Shown: positions 18,546-28,566, counted from the stretch's first letter. The stretch: DNA of 64,000 bases from an uncultured Shewanella sp. (GCF_947491715.1 NZ_CANLKR010000003.1:151011-215010); one strand, 5' to 3'. Numbers and translations are program-made. The notes: generated by a model from the sequence alone, not told the origin.

Positions 18546-19565
18546 ATGTTTTATAAAATTGCCCAAAAGTTCATGTTCAAAATGGATGCAGAGCGCGCGC
18601 ATGAGCTGGCACTGTGTAGTTTGAAGTCAACGGCACACTCTCCTTTGAATGGACTTTATGCGCAGAAAGTCCAATCGACTCCTGTGTCAGTGATGGGGAT
18701 CACTTTTCCTAATCCAGTGGGGTTGGCGGCGGGTCTCGATAAAAATGGTGAATGCATTGATGCATTTCATGCTATGGGTTTTGGGTTTGTGGAAGTGGGC
18801 ACTGTGACACCACGAGCACAGGCAGGCAACCCTAAACCTCGATTATTTAGACTAGAGAAAGCACAAGCCATTATCAATCGTATGGGGTTTAATAATAAAG
18901 GGGTGGATTACCTTGTTCGCAATTTACAAGCGATGAAATCCAATGCGCTTGTGGGGGTCAATATTGGTAAAAATAAAGATACGCCTGTTGAGCAAGGTAA
19001 AGATGACTATTTAATTTGCATGGAGAAAGTGTATCCTTATGCGGCTTATATTACGATTAATATTTCTTCGCCTAATACCCCTGGATTGAGAAGTTTGCAG
19101 TATGGCACCTTATTAGATGAGCTATTATCCAGCTTGAAAGAGAAGCAGCGTGAATTGGCTGAGCAGTACGGCAAATATGTTCCTCTTACGTTAAAAATTG
19201 CACCGGATCTATCGTTAGATGAAATTAAAGATATTGCGACCTCGGTTTTAAAGAATCAATTTGATGGTATTATTGCGACCAATACCACATTGGCGCGTGA
19301 AACGGTTAAACATTTGCCCTTTGGAGAAGAGGCTGGGGGATTAAGTGGTTTACCGCTTGATCGATTATCGACTTCGGTTGTGCAAGCATTATCAGATCAT
19401 GTGCGTGGGAAAATACCGATTATTGGTGTAGGAGGGATCACAACCGTTGCGTCGGCGTTGGATAAATTCGATGCAGGAGCCAGCTTGGTACAAGTGTATT
19501 CAGGCTTTATTTATAAGGGGCCTCAACTGATCAAACGGATCATTGATGCTTATAGCGTGAAATAA
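18546..19565 (+). CDS. pyrD: Dihydroorotate dehydrogenase (quinone), class 2
   Basis: PyrD oxidises dihydroorotate to orotate with FMN and passes electrons to membrane quinones, the fourth step of pyrimidine synthesis. The 339-residue product starts [19 protein letters not shown], the N-terminal membrane-associating helix of class 2 enzymes. It contains [37 protein letters not shown] with the class 2 catalytic serine region, and the FMN-phosphate loop IIGVGGI. The ATG at 18546 is chosen because AGAGGA lies at 18535-18540. A longer frame back to 18513 would read through the terminator. zapC follows, as in E. coli. Confidence 0.96.
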   Translation: MFYKIAQKFMFKMDAERAHELALCSLKSTAHSPLNGLYAQKVQSTPVSVMGITFPNPVGLAAGLDKNGECIDAFHAMGFGFVEVGTVTPRAQAGNPKPRLFRLEKAQAIINRMGFNNKGVDYLVRNLQAMKSNALVGVNIGKNKDTPVEQGKDDYLICMEKVYPYAAYITINISSPNTPGLRSLQYGTLLDELLSSLKEKQRELAEQYGKYVPLTLKIAPDLSLDEIKDIATSVLKNQFDGIIATNTTLARETVKHLPFGEEAGGLSGLPLDRLSTSVVQALSDHVRGKIPIIGVGGITTVASALDKFDAGASLVQVYSGFIYKGPQLIKRIIDAYSVK

Positions 19566-19592
19566 TCTCTTATCAATTTACAGTTGTATTTG

Positions 19593-19635
19593 AAATAAGA
19601 TTTCTTTATCTTATAGAGGTAAAGAAATCTTATTT
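19593..19635. terminator. 16-base perfect inverted repeat between pyrD and zapC
   Basis: The left arm AAATAAGATTTCTTTA (19593-19608) and the right arm (19620-19635) are perfectly complementary across an 11-base loop. It is 28 bases after the pyrD stop. The stem is AT-rich and has no clear T tail, so it may be a weak terminator or an mRNA end-stabilising hairpin. Confidence 0.5.
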
Positions 19636-19726
19636 AGATGTGTTGTTTATAAGGATATAAATTAACTTTGTGATAGGGGGTAATATCAACTATTATCACC
19701 TTGTATGATTATAATAGGTAGAGGTT

Positions 19727-20260
19727 ATGTTGTTAATGCCAAACAAGGAATGGCAATGGGTGTATAACGATAACTATAATGTGTTGAGTATTTCGTTAGG
19801 CGATGAAATGGAATTTTTGACGCCATATACACCAAAAGTCTTAATCCCTGATGCGAAAACATCGCAAATATTTAGTGTCGAGCACGCCAAATATTATATT
19901 CAAGTGGTTGAACGTTTAAGGCAAGCTTTATCATGCAATGATGCTCATATTGTTCAAATGGCTTTAAATGCGACTGCTGCACGTTTTTTGCTCAAACCTG
20001 AGATGCCAAAATCTTGGTACTTTTCTGTGTCTGATGTTTGTGTTTTTAGTGAAGAAGGCAAGTTATTTCACCTTCAAACACTATCGGAGCAAGTGACAGT
20101 GCTTGTTGTGGAGTCGGGTCTGCAAGCTTCGCTTATCATGCTATTATCAGAACACTGCGTATTATCAGATAGAAAAGTATTAAGGCAGTTTGATACCATA
20201 AAAGTGATGCATGATCGTTTACTGCCTTTGGTTGTGAAAGAACAAGTTGCCGCCGCATAG
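19727..20260 (+). CDS. zapC: Cell division protein ZapC
   Basis: ZapC binds FtsZ and promotes bundling of its polymers in the early division ring. The 177-residue product shows the family pattern of E. coli ZapC: an N-terminal NKEWQWVYNDNYNVLSISLG, then LIPDAKTSQIFSVEHAKYY, the conserved LKPEMPKSWYF, VLVVESG, and a C-terminal IKVMHDRLLP. Its place after pyrD also matches E. coli. The start at 19727 has an upstream AGAGG (tagaggttATG); an internal ATG at codon 4 is a possible alternative. Confidence 0.9.
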   Translation: MLLMPNKEWQWVYNDNYNVLSISLGDEMEFLTPYTPKVLIPDAKTSQIFSVEHAKYYIQVVERLRQALSCNDAHIVQMALNATAARFLLKPEMPKSWYFSVSDVCVFSEEGKLFHLQTLSEQVTVLVVESGLQASLIMLLSEHCVLSDRKVLRQFDTIKVMHDRLLPLVVKEQVAAA

Positions 20261-20298
20261 TGCCTTTGTTTATTTAAGGCACTCACTGATTTTTTCAT
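20259..20298 (+). terminator. Probable terminator of zapC
   Basis: AGTGCCTT (20259-20266, overlapping the stop codon) pairs with AAGGCACT (20276-20283); a run of six T follows about nine bases later. The delayed T run makes it a moderate candidate. Confidence 0.5.
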
Positions 20299-20699
20299 CC
20301 CCCTTAGCTCTCGACCTCCTATCATTGTCGTTTTTCACGGCTCGCCTTTTATCCTTGCGCCTGTCATTTTCTAAAAATTGATGGACAGTGTCCAGAGATT
20401 GAGTATTACACGGGAAAGGTGGCATTCATTTTTTGATAGTTTGCTTAATTCTTATTATTTTTCATATTGTTGAGTGTTGTAAGCTAAAAGGTGAGGAATT
20501 TTTGTTGCAAGTATTGCCTTGCACTAAAATCACGTTTCAGATTATATTTTCCCGCCTAAAGACATGAGAAGTCACTTGGGTCTCTCTGTATTCATTTTGC
20601 ATTGAGTACGCCATCAATAATTTCTAGGATTTAAATTCATAATTGTTCTAAATTTAATTTAGACCATTTTAAATGTGTGAGTGCTTAAGGGGAAAATTA
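20284..20699. other. Intergenic region ahead of the MFP/ABC operon
   Basis: No gene is visible. A palindrome GGACAGTGTCC lies at 20383-20393 and the operator-like repeat at 20647-20663 is listed separately. The operon promoter should be in the last 200 bases, but I could not assign it. Confidence 0.4.
20647..20663. promoter_or_regulatory. Operator-like palindrome TCTAAAT-N3-ATTTAGA
   Basis: This is a perfect 7-3-7 inverted repeat 37 bases upstream of the first gene of the MFP/ABC export operon. Position and symmetry suit a dimeric repressor site, but no regulator gene lies next to it. Confidence 0.4.
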
Positions 20700-21674
20700 A
20701 TGCGTCAATTGAACAGTTATTTTGGTCAAAGGGGATTGGTTTACTTGTTGCCTTTTCTTTTATTATTAACCAGCTGTGGAAAAAATAGTGATGGAAAAGT
20801 CGCATTAGGTTCATTAATTAGAGAGCGGGTGGTGTTAACAGCAACGGCGAATGAAATCGTGACAGCACTTCCTTTTAAAAAGGGCGATCACGTTAAAAAA
20901 GGTGACTTATTGGTTCAGCTTTATAACGCTAGACAAAAAGCATTAGTGGATAAAACGATTGCCGATGTGGCTGAAAAAGAAGCCTATTTAGTTAAGTTAC
21001 AAAATGGTTCTCGAAAAGAAGATGTGGCCGCGGCTCAAGCAACGCTGAATGATGCAGAGGCGAGTCTTGTCTTAGCGGAAAAAACTTTAGCCCGTACAAA
21101 AGATTTACTGGCTTCTAATTTGACCTCTAAAGCGCAATATGATCAAGATGTGGCCAATCAAAAAACGAGTTTAGCCAGTCGTAATAATGCCAGAGAAGCC
21201 TTATTAAAGTTAACGAATGGGACTAGACCAGAGGATTTAGACTCCGCAGAAGCGAGCCTAGCAGCTGCTAAGGCTGTTTATCAGTCAGAAAAGTTAACTT
21301 ATGATCAGTTAAGTGTCGTAGCCACTCGCGATGGTATTTTAGATAATTTACCTTGGAATTTAGGGGAGAGGGTGTCGACAAACTCTCCTGTGGCAGTGAT
21401 TTTAAGTGGTGCAACACCTTATGTAAGGGCTTATATTCCTGAGCCGTATCGAGCAAGATTAAAAGTGGGCAGTCAAGTCATGGTGAAAGTCGATGGCATC
21501 AAAAGCCCCTTTCAAGGGGTGATCTCCTGGATTTCAATGGACTCAGCTTATACCCCTTATTATGCTTTAAATGAAGAAGAGCGAAGTCGATTGGTGTATT
21601 TAGCCGATGTATCACTCCCTGATACAGCAAATGATTTACCGAGTGGCTTGCCTGCGCAGGTGGTTATGCCATGA
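20700..21674 (+). CDS. HlyD-like membrane fusion lipoprotein
   Basis: The 324-residue product is the periplasmic adaptor of a YbhFSR-type export system. A type II signal sequence ends LLLLTSC with the lipid-modified cysteine at residue 26. The first half of the lipoyl/barrel domain (GDHVKKGDLLVQLYNA) precedes a long alpha-helical hairpin (about residues 90-200) with two copies of an LxNGxRxEDxxxA segment. The second half follows (VVATRDGILDNLPWNLGERV). The ATG at 20700 is preferred over 20673 because aagggga precedes it. It overlaps the ABC ATPase gene by four bases, so the pair is translationally coupled. Confidence 0.85.
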   Translation: MRQLNSYFGQRGLVYLLPFLLLLTSCGKNSDGKVALGSLIRERVVLTATANEIVTALPFKKGDHVKKGDLLVQLYNARQKALVDKTIADVAEKEAYLVKLQNGSRKEDVAAAQATLNDAEASLVLAEKTLARTKDLLASNLTSKAQYDQDVANQKTSLASRNNAREALLKLTNGTRPEDLDSAEASLAAAKAVYQSEKLTYDQLSVVATRDGILDNLPWNLGERVSTNSPVAVILSGATPYVRAYIPEPYRARLKVGSQVMVKVDGIKSPFQGVISWISMDSAYTPYYALNEEERSRLVYLADVSLPDTANDLPSGLPAQVVMP

Positions 21675-22600
21675 GCGAATATGCCATACAAGCAAAAGGG
21701 CTAACGAGAAAATTTGGTGATTTTACGGCGGTTGATAATCTTAGTATCAATGTACCAAGAGGAAAAATTTATGGCTTTTTAGGGCCGAATGGTTGTGGTA
21801 AATCGACCAGTATTCGGTTATTAACAGGGCTTTTAACACCGACTCACGGCAGTGTAAATGTGTTAGATTTAAATTTACCCAATCAAATTGAAGCCTTACG
21901 ATTGCGCATTGGTTATATGACGCAAAAATTTTCTTTGTACGAACAACTAACCATAGAAGAGAATTTACGCTTTATTGCTCAAGTCTTTGGCCTTGGCAGG
22001 CATGATGAGCGTAAGCGAGTTGAAGAGTTACTGAGTATTTACGAGTTGGATAAACGTCGAAAGCAAAGAGCGGGGAGTTTAAGTGGTGGGCAAAAGCAGC
22101 GATTAGCGCTGGCGGCAGCCACATTACATAAACCAGAGTTACTGTTTCTCGATGAGCCGACTTCCGCTGTTGATCCACAAAATAGACGTGAGTTTTGGGA
22201 GCGACTATTTGATATTTGCGATACAGGTTCAACAATTTTAGTTTCAACGCATTATATGGATGAGGCTGAGCGTTGCCATTCTTTGGCCATTTTAGAAGCG
22301 GGGTGTTTGCGTGCAGATGGCTCGCCAGAGCAGTTAATGCAAGATATGGGCGCTATAATAGTGGAGGTAGGCGGTGAAGGACTAAGACAGTTAAAAGAAT
22401 TGCTTACAAAACTTGGATCCGTGATTTCTGTCGCCCAGCAAGGGGTGCACTTGCGAGTGTTAATCAAAAATACGATTGTAGACCCGATAACATGGTTAAG
22501 AGAACAAGTGCCAGAACAAATGCACTCACGTGATATAAAATTAGTTCGGCCAAGTCTTGAAGATGTGTTTGTTAATTGTACGGGGGAGGGCCGCCAATGA
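21671..22600 (+). CDS. ABC transporter ATP-binding protein
   Basis: The 309-residue cytoplasmic ATPase has Walker A GPNGCGKS (about residue 40), Q-loop YMTQKFSLYEQL, signature LSGGQKQR (about 137), Walker B LLFLDEP (about 158) and the switch histidine in STHYMDEAE. The C-terminal extension ending PSLEDVFVNCTGEG is typical of ATPases that pair with ABC-2 permeases for drug or lipid export. It overlaps the genes on both sides by four bases. Unlike E. coli YbhF it carries only one nucleotide-binding domain. Confidence 0.9.
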   Translation: MSEYAIQAKGLTRKFGDFTAVDNLSINVPRGKIYGFLGPNGCGKSTSIRLLTGLLTPTHGSVNVLDLNLPNQIEALRLRIGYMTQKFSLYEQLTIEENLRFIAQVFGLGRHDERKRVEELLSIYELDKRRKQRAGSLSGGQKQRLALAAATLHKPELLFLDEPTSAVDPQNRREFWERLFDICDTGSTILVSTHYMDEAERCHSLAILEAGCLRADGSPEQLMQDMGAIIVEVGGEGLRQLKELLTKLGSVISVAQQGVHLRVLIKNTIVDPITWLREQVPEQMHSRDIKLVRPSLEDVFVNCTGEGRQ

Positions 22601-23748
22601 AGATGTTGAATCGTATTAAAGCGGTAACGTACAAAGAGTGCATTGAGCTTATTCGTGACAGAGTGACTTTTGGCATGGTGGTGATGTTGCCTTTAGTGCA
22701 GTTGATATTATTTGGCTATGCCATTAATACCACGGTTAGGCATATTCCTGTTGCGGTGGTCGACCAAGCCAGTTCTGCGTTTTCACATTTATTAATAGAT
22801 TCTATATCAGCAACTCAAGTTGTTGATTTTACTGAAAAATATTTGACTCCCGAGGAAGCGATGCAAGCGATCACTGATGGTAAAGTGCGAGCTGCATTGA
22901 TTATTCCAAGTGATTTAACCAATCGTTATGCCAAGAAATTAGTGGCGGCATCACAGCAAGGTGAAACACCCCAATTTGAATATTCATTGAATCGCCCTAT
23001 TGGGCAATGGGTGGTGGATGGTTCGGATACGACCATTGCGAGTACCATTAAACAGCTTAGAAACATGCCCATGATTAATTTAACGGATTACCCCAAAAAT
23101 CAAACCGCTGCGACCTTTGAAGTGGTGCAATTTTATAATCCAGAGCAGCGTTCTGCGGTGAATATTGTTCCAGGTATTGTGGGGATTATTTTAACCATGA
23201 CCATGATTATGTTTACGTCTATTTCTATTGTCAGGGAGCAAGAAAAAGGTAATTTAGAACTGTTGATAACGACCCCCATTCGTTCAATAGAATTGATGAT
23301 AGGTAAAATTATTCCTTATATTTTCGTAGGGTTAATACAAATGGGGATTATTATTGGCGCAGGACATTTATTTTTTAATGTGCCTATCAATGGCAGTATA
23401 TGGCAGTTATTACTGGTCACCTTGTTGTTTATTGCTGCCAGTTTAGTATTGGGCCTTATTTTATCAACCATTGCAAAAACCCAGATGCAGGCCATGCAAC
23501 TGACTTTTTTTCTTATGCTACCGTCCATATTATTGTCGGGTTTTATGTTTCCTTATGAAGGTATGCCTGTGGCTGCGCAGTGGATTGCTGAAGCATTACC
23601 AGCGACCCATTTTATGCGATTAGTCCGAGGAGTGGTTCTGCGTGATGCGGATGTATTAGGAATGATGAATGACAGTTTATGGTTATTAGGCTTTACTATT
23701 TTAGGTTTGATTGTTGCGTCGATCCGCTTTAAGAAGTCGCTTGATTAG
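22597..23748 (+). CDS. ABC-2 type permease
   Basis: The 383-residue membrane protein has an N-terminal helix (about residues 21-44, MVVMLPLVQLILFGYAI) and a large periplasmic domain. Five or six C-terminal helices (about 190-380) follow, with the ABC-2 core stretch REQEKGNLELLITTPI. It is a YbhS/YhhJ-like exporter subunit. The start at 22597 forms an ATGA overlap with the ATPase gene and has gggggaggg in front. Only one permease gene is present, whereas ybhFSR-type operons usually have two, so the transporter may be a homodimer. Confidence 0.87.
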   Translation: MKMLNRIKAVTYKECIELIRDRVTFGMVVMLPLVQLILFGYAINTTVRHIPVAVVDQASSAFSHLLIDSISATQVVDFTEKYLTPEEAMQAITDGKVRAALIIPSDLTNRYAKKLVAASQQGETPQFEYSLNRPIGQWVVDGSDTTIASTIKQLRNMPMINLTDYPKNQTAATFEVVQFYNPEQRSAVNIVPGIVGIILTMTMIMFTSISIVREQEKGNLELLITTPIRSIELMIGKIIPYIFVGLIQMGIIIGAGHLFFNVPINGSIWQLLLVTLLFIAASLVLGLILSTIAKTQMQAMQLTFFLMLPSILLSGFMFPYEGMPVAAQWIAEALPATHFMRLVRGVVLRDADVLGMMNDSLWLLGFTILGLIVASIRFKKSLD

Positions 23749-23780
23749 ATAATAATATTCATGGCTATGTAGGTTTTTTG

Positions 23781-23817
23781 ATGAAAACATAACTCAGCCC
23801 TTCAAGGACTGAGTTAT
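23781..23817 (-). terminator. Terminator of the GlyGly-CTERM protein gene
   Basis: ATAACTCAG (23789-23797) pairs with CTGAGTTAT (23809-23817). Read on the minus strand it is followed by GTTTTC and, after a gap, a longer T run. It lies between convergent genes and may serve both. Confidence 0.65.
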
Positions 23818-23846
23818 GTTAAAGATCATTTTTGATAGAAGTCGTA

Positions 23847-26800
23847 TTAACGAAGTATTGTCTTTTTACGGCTGTACCCAAAAAGAGATAAAAGCAATAG
23901 TGATATCAATCCTAAACTACCACCTGAATCAGTATCAGACTCGATATCGAGACTGATGCTGGCCTCTGTGCTTAGTGTCATTTCATCAATGGCTTTCACG
24001 GTAAAACTATAATGCCCTGATTGTTTGACTGAACCACTGATTATCCCTGCGGCTGATAAGGTTAGTCCACTGGGTAAGCTTGACGTTTCAAAGGTGAGTG
24101 CGCTGCCATCAGGATCGCTAAACACCGTATTTAAATCAATTTCAACTGCCTGTGATGATTGAAAAGAAAAATGATTATTTTCTAATACAGTGGGAGCGGC
24201 ATTCACTTGAATGTCAAGGGTGACGATATGCTGAATGCCTTCATCTAATGTGGCGGCAATCATCATGCTGTGAAGCCCTGTATCGATTAATGCGCCCGTT
24301 AATAATCCATTTTCAGTTAAAGTTAATGGGTTAGTTATCGTATCGCTTTCAGTCATTGTTTCATTAGAAAGCAATGTAAATGTCATTTCACTGGTATTTA
24401 AGTTGCTGTCTTCACCAAACAAATGTGTCACTAAATCAAGTGAGATGGCTTGATTTGGATTAACGACAAGTGTGTTCAAGTCTGCGCTAAAAGCAGAGTT
24501 TTGAATGTCATACTCAAAGGTGAAGTCTGTGGTCAACTCATCTTTATCGGTTGCCGTGATGGTTAAGATGCCTGACGTTGCTTGCGTGACGACACCCACA
24601 ATATGATTATGTTCATTTAGGCTCAATTCTTGAGGCATACCTTCCACATTAAAGGTTAAGGTATCATCAGTATCTTCTTCAATAAATAGACTTGATAGGT
24701 CAAGAGAAATGTGACTGCCAGTTAAAAATGTATATTTATCTTTCTGGCTACGGATCAGCGGTGCACGTTTAATCGGTAACTGATAGACTTCTTTAACTGT
24801 ACTGTTTTGCAGTAAGTTAATATGCTTTAAAAAGTGATGATTAGCAGGGATAAAGCCAAGACCATTTTTTGAAGGTAGTGGTAACTGTTGTTCGCTTGCT
24901 GACCATATACCTGTTTTAGGGTTGATATGATAAAAATGAATACTGTCAGTATAATTGTTCAATGATGCAGCCAAATAGGGGCTCATTAAGGTAAAGTTAC
25001 GATCATTTTGTTCAAGGGGAGATAAAGATAATAATGTGAGTTCACCATTATCTTGTTTTCTATAAGCTTGTATAGATCGGCTACTGTAATTATAAAAATA
25101 CAGGTTATTTTCCGTTAATAGAAGATCACGCGTGCCATAAGGAATGGCCATTTGGGCTGTTTGACTCAAGGTATTTGATTGAGCATCATAAATAAATGTC
25201 GTGATAGCATCATCATTTATTGCGTAGAAATATTGGCCTAATGTCTTCAATTTTGTATTATAGAAATCATTATTCTCACTTTCAATGGAGGTGATTAATT
25301 CAAATTTTGATTGTTCGTTGAACTTGAAAAAGAATAAAGTATCATAATCTAATGCCATTAATACGTTATTATCTTGGTTAAACTTAACTTCAGATGTTCT
25401 TAAATAGCTATCATTGGTATTTGAATAACTTCCCTGATATACAAATGATAATGTATGTTGTTCCTTAAGAGTAAAGACTATGTAGTTAGATTCACCGACT
25501 ATGATGAGCTGATTATCGTTTGTGAGAAGCAGCCGGCTGTTATATAGCGTATTGCTATCATTGAAAGAAGAGAGATCAATGAGTTTAGCATGAACAAAGG
25601 ATTGTTCATCATCTTTGATGAGTAGATGCAGCTTGTTATTATTGTGATCAAGTAAAAATAAATTCTGTCCATCAGCAGACAGTAATGAATGCTCAACATT
25701 GGCAATTTGGGGGATATTGAATGTGCCATCTTTTAACAATTGAGTGGAATTGATGGTGGCATTATCGTTAACTTGGCTGACAAACAGTGCCTTCATATCC
25801 GTTGCAAGCCCAATTAATTGCTCGTTATGAAAGAGTATACTTTTAAGATTGGCAGGGTTGCCATAATCATCATTAACAATATTGGTTTGTTCAATTAAAC
25901 TTAGCCCAGTATCATTGATAGTGAAACTGGTCATATTTGAATTGGGGTTATAAGTGCTTTTATTAAAGTAAAGGGTATTATTATAGAGTGATGAATCATC
26001 GAGATCGTAATCATCGCCAAGATCATTATAAGTATTAAGTTGCCATTTTTCAGTTAATGTATTGTCATTAATATTGTACGCTAAGTTCGTTATTGTCCAG
26101 CCGCTTTGGATCAGAATATTATTGCTATCTTCACAGGTGACATGATAATTGCTATCGGGGTCGTAGCTTAGCTTATGAGTGAATTGATGGTTAGTTTCAT
26201 CCAGTTTAAATACAGATAATGCAGGTTGATTATTCCAAGTATTACCGTGACCTGCTAAAAAGAGGTGATCTGTCGCTTTATCAATACAAGATGAACGAAT
26301 GTTATCGGGAAGAAGATTGTCATTAATAGTATTACTTTCGATGAGCTTATCATTTTCAATATAAAAGATTGTATTGTAATCTGTCATAAGTATATGATTA
26401 TTAAATACTAACATGGAAGAGTAATAATGATTACTAAGTGTGAGGTGATGCTCTTCGATTAAGTTCAATGCGTCATTAAATGAAAATAAACTTAGCCTAG
26501 GCTCAGTGCGATAAGCATCATCTTCGGTATATACTTTTATACTTCCCCAAATAAGCACTTGTGTGCCTTCATTAACAAGTTCAACCTGATTGATATTGCT
26601 GTATTCATGCCCTAAACGATTAAGGTTGACTTCAGTTAATAAGGTTGGAGTTGCAGTTTCAGTGCTAAATAATGCAATATATTGTTGATTTTTATCCCAG
26701 CCCAGTACTTTTTGACCACTGGATGATAATTCATCCAGTGCATTAATTGTGCCTGAATGCCAAGTCTTTATGTCACCTAATTGAATTGTTCGTTGCTGAT

Positions 26801-26915
26801 TTTTTTGTTGATTTTCACTAAGTGTATGAGTAGAAAACTGTGGAACTTGTTCTTGGGCGTGTGAATACTGAGCGGAGAGTAAAGTAACGAGTGCTAATTT
26901 TTTAACGTGTTTCAT
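23847..26915 (-). CDS. Large secreted protein with Ig-like repeats and a GlyGly-CTERM tail
   Basis: The 1022-residue product starts with a signal peptide (about residues 1-20, LLSAQYSHA). Residues about 30-720 are rich in short Asn/Asp-containing beta repeats, compatible with a propeller. Three putative Ig/cadherin-like domains follow (about 730-820, 825-910, 915-995; the last includes FSDPDGSALTFETSSLPSGL, as in He_PIG domains). The end is SGGSLGLISLLLLSLFGYSR followed by KK, a GlyGly-CTERM signal. Known proteins with this tail are processed by rhombosortase and tied to type II secretion, so a surface-located product is likely. I do not recognise a catalytic motif. Confidence 0.75.
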   Translation of the reverse strand: MKHVKKLALVTLLSAQYSHAQEQVPQFSTHTLSENQQKNQQRTIQLGDIKTWHSGTINALDELSSSGQKVLGWDKNQQYIALFSTETATPTLLTEVNLNRLGHEYSNINQVELVNEGTQVLIWGSIKVYTEDDAYRTEPRLSLFSFNDALNLIEEHHLTLSNHYYSSMLVFNNHILMTDYNTIFYIENDKLIESNTINDNLLPDNIRSSCIDKATDHLFLAGHGNTWNNQPALSVFKLDETNHQFTHKLSYDPDSNYHVTCEDSNNILIQSGWTITNLAYNINDNTLTEKWQLNTYNDLGDDYDLDDSSLYNNTLYFNKSTYNPNSNMTSFTINDTGLSLIEQTNIVNDDYGNPANLKSILFHNEQLIGLATDMKALFVSQVNDNATINSTQLLKDGTFNIPQIANVEHSLLSADGQNLFLLDHNNNKLHLLIKDDEQSFVHAKLIDLSSFNDSNTLYNSRLLLTNDNQLIIVGESNYIVFTLKEQHTLSFVYQGSYSNTNDSYLRTSEVKFNQDNNVLMALDYDTLFFFKFNEQSKFELITSIESENNDFYNTKLKTLGQYFYAINDDAITTFIYDAQSNTLSQTAQMAIPYGTRDLLLTENNLYFYNYSSRSIQAYRKQDNGELTLLSLSPLEQNDRNFTLMSPYLAASLNNYTDSIHFYHINPKTGIWSASEQQLPLPSKNGLGFIPANHHFLKHINLLQNSTVKEVYQLPIKRAPLIRSQKDKYTFLTGSHISLDLSSLFIEEDTDDTLTFNVEGMPQELSLNEHNHIVGVVTQATSGILTITATDKDELTTDFTFEYDIQNSAFSADLNTLVVNPNQAISLDLVTHLFGEDSNLNTSEMTFTLLSNETMTESDTITNPLTLTENGLLTGALIDTGLHSMMIAATLDEGIQHIVTLDIQVNAAPTVLENNHFSFQSSQAVEIDLNTVFSDPDGSALTFETSSLPSGLTLSAAGIISGSVKQSGHYSFTVKAIDEMTLSTEASISLDIESDTDSGGSLGLISLLLLSLFGYSRKKTILR

Positions 26916-27210
26916 GCAAATCCTTTTGACTGTTTAAAGCTGTAATATTTTTCATTGAGAGTAATACAATGTTTCTTTTTTTTACGACGCGGGAGTATAG
27001 CGGTACTGTGAATATGTTTCAATAATGTATCATGTTGAACGTAGTTTATTTGACCTTTAAATGGTCAATTATTTAACTTATTTTTTAATTGGTTATCTTT
27101 TTATTCTGCGTTTGACTTATTGCCTAAGGTGATCTGTTTAAGTGAAAGGCCTGCTAAATACTGCATGAGTTCACATTTTTCATACAAAACCTTCGTTATT
27201 TATTTCTCAC
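26916..27210. other. Divergent region upstream of nirK
   Basis: This carries the promoter of the minus-strand surface-protein gene and part of the nirK control region. A perfect inverted repeat TTGACC-N7-GGTCAA lies at 27050-27068, an operator candidate for an unidentified regulator. No gene is visible. Confidence 0.45.
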
Positions 27211-27251
27211 TTGATAAATGTCAATTCCACAGTCAAAAAACAACGTACTTT
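27211..27251 (+). promoter_or_regulatory. FNR/DNR-type box and -10 element of nirK
   Basis: TTGATAAATGTCAA at 27211-27224 matches the FNR/DNR consensus TTGAT-N4-ATCAA with one mismatch. A -10-like TACTTT lies at 27246-27251, placing the box centre about 31 bases upstream of the -10 centre. That is the spacing of a class II activated promoter (box near -41.5). The Crp/Fnr-family gene at 31010 is a natural candidate regulator. Confidence 0.7.
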
Positions 27252-27337
27252 ATTGCTATGGAAGCTTTTTTAATCTGTCTTTTTTAATCTGTAGTATTGG
27301 CTTGTCGATAAGAGTGGATCACTTAAAGGAGTATGAA

Positions 27338-28525
27338 ATGGGACAAAATCATTTAGAAAATGGAAAGCGTATCGATGAAGATCGCCGACACTTTATTGGT
27401 GGATCAGTCGGCGCGAGCTTAGTGGGTGCAGGCATGGCTGCAGGGTTGTTATCGACTACGGCAATGGCCAACGCTACCCTTGCCCAAGGAACGGCTAAGA
27501 CCAATAGAATGTCGAATTATAAGGCCGATCAACTGGAGAGAGTTACGCAAACATTGTTGCCGCCGCCTTCGGTGCCTAAGCATGATGTCGTCGCTATGGG
27601 TAAGCCCAAAGTGGTTGAAGTGCGTATGACGGTAGAAGAGAAACAAATTGAGTTAGAAAATGGCACGTATGCTTGGGTGTGTGCATTTAATGGTAGCGTG
27701 CCAGGGCCCATGATTGTGTGTCATCAGTATGATTATGTCGAGCTGACCTTAGTGAACCCCAAAAGTAATATGCTAGCGCATAACATTGACTTACATGCTG
27801 CAACGGGCGCATTAGGGGGGGGAGAGCTGACATTAGTGGCACCGGGGGAAGAAGTGACTTTTAGGTTTAAAGCCACTAAAACTGGTACCTTTGTTTATCA
27901 TTGTGCCCCTGGAGGCGTGATGATCCCTTGGCATGTGGCAATGGGAATGCACGGCGCGATTATGGTGTTACCAAGAGAAGGGCTACGGGACAGCGACAAT
28001 AACCTCATTCATTACAGCAAAGCTTACTATGTGGGTGAAGCTGATTTTTATGTGCCTAAAGATAATAAAGATAGGTATAAGGCTTATGACACTGTGATGG
28101 GCAGTATGAATGATGTATTAACGGTGATGAAAAGCCTAATACCGTCACATATTGTATTTAATGGTGCCGTGGGGGCACTCACAGGCCGTGGTGCCATGAC
28201 GGCAAAAGTCGGTGAGTCGGTGATGTTTATTCATTCGCAAGCGAATCGTGATTCTAGGCCCCATATTATAGGGGGCCACGGTGATTATGTGTGGGCGGCA
28301 GGTAATTTTGCAGATAAACCACAACGTGATTTAGAAACTTGGATGTTAGCGGGAGGTAGCGCTTGTGCAGCAGTGTACACTTTTCGTCAACCGGGCCTTT
28401 ACGCCTACGTGAACCATAACTTGATAGAGGGTTTTTTAAAAGGCGCAGCTGGACATATAAAAGTTGATGGTGAGTGGGACGATGATTTAATGGTACAAGT
28501 AAAAAAACCGACGGCCATTGTGTAA
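27338..28525 (+). CDS. nirK: Copper-containing nitrite reductase NirK
   Basis: NirK reduces nitrite to nitric oxide in the periplasm. The 395-residue product begins with a twin-arginine signal (DRRHFIGG, then a hydrophobic stretch to TAMANA). The two cupredoxin domains keep the copper ligands: for the type 1 site H148 (AHNIDLH), C189 (YHCAPGG), H199 (IPWHV) and M204. Type 2 ligands are seen in [16 protein letters not shown] and the C-terminal YVNHNLIEG. The ATG at 27338 is chosen because AAAGGA precedes it and the frame upstream gives no export signal. It leads a copper/NO gene group ending with a Crp/Fnr-family regulator. Confidence 0.95.
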   Translation: MGQNHLENGKRIDEDRRHFIGGSVGASLVGAGMAAGLLSTTAMANATLAQGTAKTNRMSNYKADQLERVTQTLLPPPSVPKHDVVAMGKPKVVEVRMTVEEKQIELENGTYAWVCAFNGSVPGPMIVCHQYDYVELTLVNPKSNMLAHNIDLHAATGALGGGELTLVAPGEEVTFRFKATKTGTFVYHCAPGGVMIPWHVAMGMHGAIMVLPREGLRDSDNNLIHYSKAYYVGEADFYVPKDNKDRYKAYDTVMGSMNDVLTVMKSLIPSHIVFNGAVGALTGRGAMTAKVGESVMFIHSQANRDSRPHIIGGHGDYVWAAGNFADKPQRDLETWMLAGGSACAAVYTFRQPGLYAYVNHNLIEGFLKGAAGHIKVDGEWDDDLMVQVKKPTAIV

Positions 28526-28566
28526 ATGGGGACTTAAGGCGATCTTGAGTTGTCGTCGTTCAGTTA

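Noticed and set aside
27218..27337. N-terminal extension of NirK from 27218
   Set aside because: It would start inside the FNR-type box and before the predicted transcription start, and it hides the twin-arginine signal; the ATG at 27338 has a proper ribosome site.
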